Positions 5,037 to 6,205 of a stretch of DNA of 6,205 bases are shown piece after piece; within the stretch, counting starts at the first letter, position 1; every line of letters starts with the position of its first letter. The notes under the pieces were generated by a model that ran no database searches, was not told the origin of the DNA, and worked only from the letters and a program-made list of their open reading frames with translations. A program made the position numbers and the translations under genes. The DNA is from Nitrospirota bacterium (GTDB taxonomy: Bacteria; Nitrospirota; Nitrospiria; Nitrospirales; UBA8639), in contig CP070743.1 in assembly GCA_020348185.1 (NCBI GenBank), positions 1,606,401 through 1,612,605 of the forward strand. The letters run 5' to 3'.

Positions 5037-6205
5037 TTAAGTTTTTGAAAGATCTACCAGTCTAACAGAAATGATCCCCTTCTCGCCCTTGATCGTTTCG
5101 AGAACTTGAGCCGGTGGAGGAGAATCCAACCCAAGGATGAGTAAGGCTTGTCCACCGCGTTCGCACCGCGAACATTGCATTCGGGCAATGTTCACGCCCT
5201 GCTTTCCAAGGATATTACCGACTCGCCCGATGACCCCAGGTTGGTCCTGATTATCGATTAAGAGCATTTGCCCCTCAGAGACCACCTCCACTTGGAATTG
5301 GTTGATCTCCACGACTCGGGGTTCTTGGCGATGGAACAATGTTCCGGCGAGCGCATAACTCTTCTGTCCCGTTTCTACCTTGATTCGTATCAAGCTGGTA
5401 AAGTCCCCGGCATCGCTGCTTTTGACTTCCTTCACCTCGATTCCCCGGTCTTTGGCAATGAGCGGCGCATTCACAAAATTAATGACATCTTCCAAGATTG
5501 GGCTCAGCAAACCCTTCAGAACGGCAATGGTCAAGGGTGCCACAGTCAATCCGGTGACTTCTCCGAAATACTCCACGGTCACGGACTTAAGCCCGCCTTC
5601 AAGAAGTTGGGCCTGAAACGACCCCATTCGCTCGGCCAACGTTAAATAGGGTTGAAGGTTGGGAAGCACTTCAGGGGACACAAAAGGAACGTTGACGGCA
5701 CCACGTGCGAGCCCTCGCTTGAAATAATCGACGAATTGTTCAGCAATGATAACAGCCACATTTTCCTGAGCTTCTTCCGTCGATGCCCCAATATGGGGCG
5801 TGCAAATAAAATTATCCAGCTCGACCAAGGGATGATCCGGTTGAACGGGCTCTTGTTCAAATACGTCAAAGGCGGCAGCCAGGATTTTCTGAGATTTTAA
5901 CCCTTCATACAAATCCTGTTCATTAATGATTCCGCCCCGGGCACAGTTCACGATCATCACACCATCTTTCATTTGGCGAATGGTCTCAGCATTGATGATT
6001 CCTCGAGTTTCATTTGTCAGAGGGGTATGAACGGAAATGATATCGGCCCGTTGAAACAGTTCAGCCAATTCCACAACCTCAATCCCCAATTGCCGCGCGC
6101 GATCAGGGGCTAAATAGGGGTCATAGCCGATCACATTCATGGAGAGCCCTTGAGCCAATTTGGTTACGTGGGTGCCGATTTGGCCAAGTCCAACCAAGCC
6201 GAGAG
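5037..6205 (-). CDS. serA: D-3-phosphoglycerate dehydrogenase, long form, N-terminus outside window
   Basis: Catalyses the first step of serine synthesis, NAD-dependent oxidation of 3-phosphoglycerate to 3-phosphohydroxypyruvate, in the cytoplasm. The frame is open to the window edge at 6205. The first ATG-like codon (TTG, 6195-6197) falls inside the Rossmann motif LGLVGLGQIG, so it is not the real start, and about 140 residues are missing. In order come the NAD-binding GLGQIG with the NAD-type Asp of YDPY, the catalytic Arg in NCARGG (codon 5937-5939), Glu in DVFEQEP (5850-5852) and His in TPHIGAST (5793-5795). An ASB-like intervening domain and a C-terminal ACT domain (about the last 75 residues, LLIDNQDQPGVIGRVGNIL onward) follow, where serine usually binds for allosteric control. 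With the missing part the protein would be about 530 residues, normal for type 1 SerA. It is the upstream neighbour of hisZ, but 294 bp of repeat-rich DNA separate them. Confidence 0.96.
   Translation of the reverse strand, partial: LGLVGLGQIGTHVTKLAQGLSMNVIGYDPYLAPDRARQLGIEVVELAELFQRADIISVHTPLTNETRGIINAETIRQMKDGVMIVNCARGGIINEQDLYEGLKSQKILAAAFDVFEQEPVQPDHPLVELDNFICTPHIGASTEEAQENVAVIIAEQFVDYFKRGLARGAVNVPFVSPEVLPNLQPYLTLAERMGSFQAQLLEGGLKSVTVEYFGEVTGLTVAPLTIAVLKGLLSPILEDVINFVNAPLIAKDRGIEVKEVKSSDAGDFTSLIRIKVETGQKSYALAGTLFHRQEPRVVEINQFQVEVVSEGQMLLIDNQDQPGVIGRVGNILGKQGVNIARMQCSRCERGGQALLILGLDSPPPAQVLETIKGEKGIISVRLVDLSKT

Noticed and set aside
5268..5645. 125-codon plus-strand frame antisense to serA
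   Set aside because: It is a shadow of the conserved serA frame; the sense strand shows an intact ASB and ACT region.

Overview
The window carries four protein genes, all on the minus strand. In transcription order (right to left) they are the 3' three-quarters of serA (D-3-phosphoglycerate dehydrogenase, cut by the right edge), hisZ (regulatory subunit of ATP phosphoribosyltransferase), dnaB (replicative helicase) and a long TPR-repeat lipoprotein gene that ends near the left edge. No rRNA, tRNA, insertion sequence, phage gene or CRISPR array is visible.

The organism is a bacterium of moderate GC. A HisZ-dependent histidine pathway, a long-form SerA with ASB and ACT domains, and a large TPR lipoprotein would fit Nitrospirota (Nitrospira-like), but this is an inference from gene content and general familiarity. 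No single marker in the window proves it.

Layout. 1-171: the region downstream of the TPR gene, mostly short GTCNAA-type repeats on the left and their inverted form on the right. 172-1998: TPR lipoprotein. 1999-2080: a short AT-rich gap with an 11-bp direct repeat and two tandem -10-like hexamers reading toward the TPR gene. 2081-3430: dnaB, whose start overlaps the end of hisZ by 14 bp. 3417-4742: hisZ. 4743-5036: a 294-bp gap holding a hisZ leader with small hairpins and a second inverted array of GTCGAA/TTCGAC units. 5037-6205: serA, partial.

The protein genes look like ordinary housekeeping genes. hisZ and dnaB are almost certainly co-transcribed; the TPR gene may be read through from dnaB, have its own promoter, or both. 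serA and hisZ both serve amino-acid synthesis but are separated by the repeat-rich gap, so they may be separate units. The most unusual material is non-coding. Two arrays of degenerate 8-9 bp GTCNAA units, each facing an inverted set of the same units across a loop of about 36 bp, lie immediately downstream of the stop codons of serA and the TPR gene. They bracket the hisZ-dnaB-TPR block. They look like members of one dispersed intergenic repeat family with the capacity to form long hairpins.
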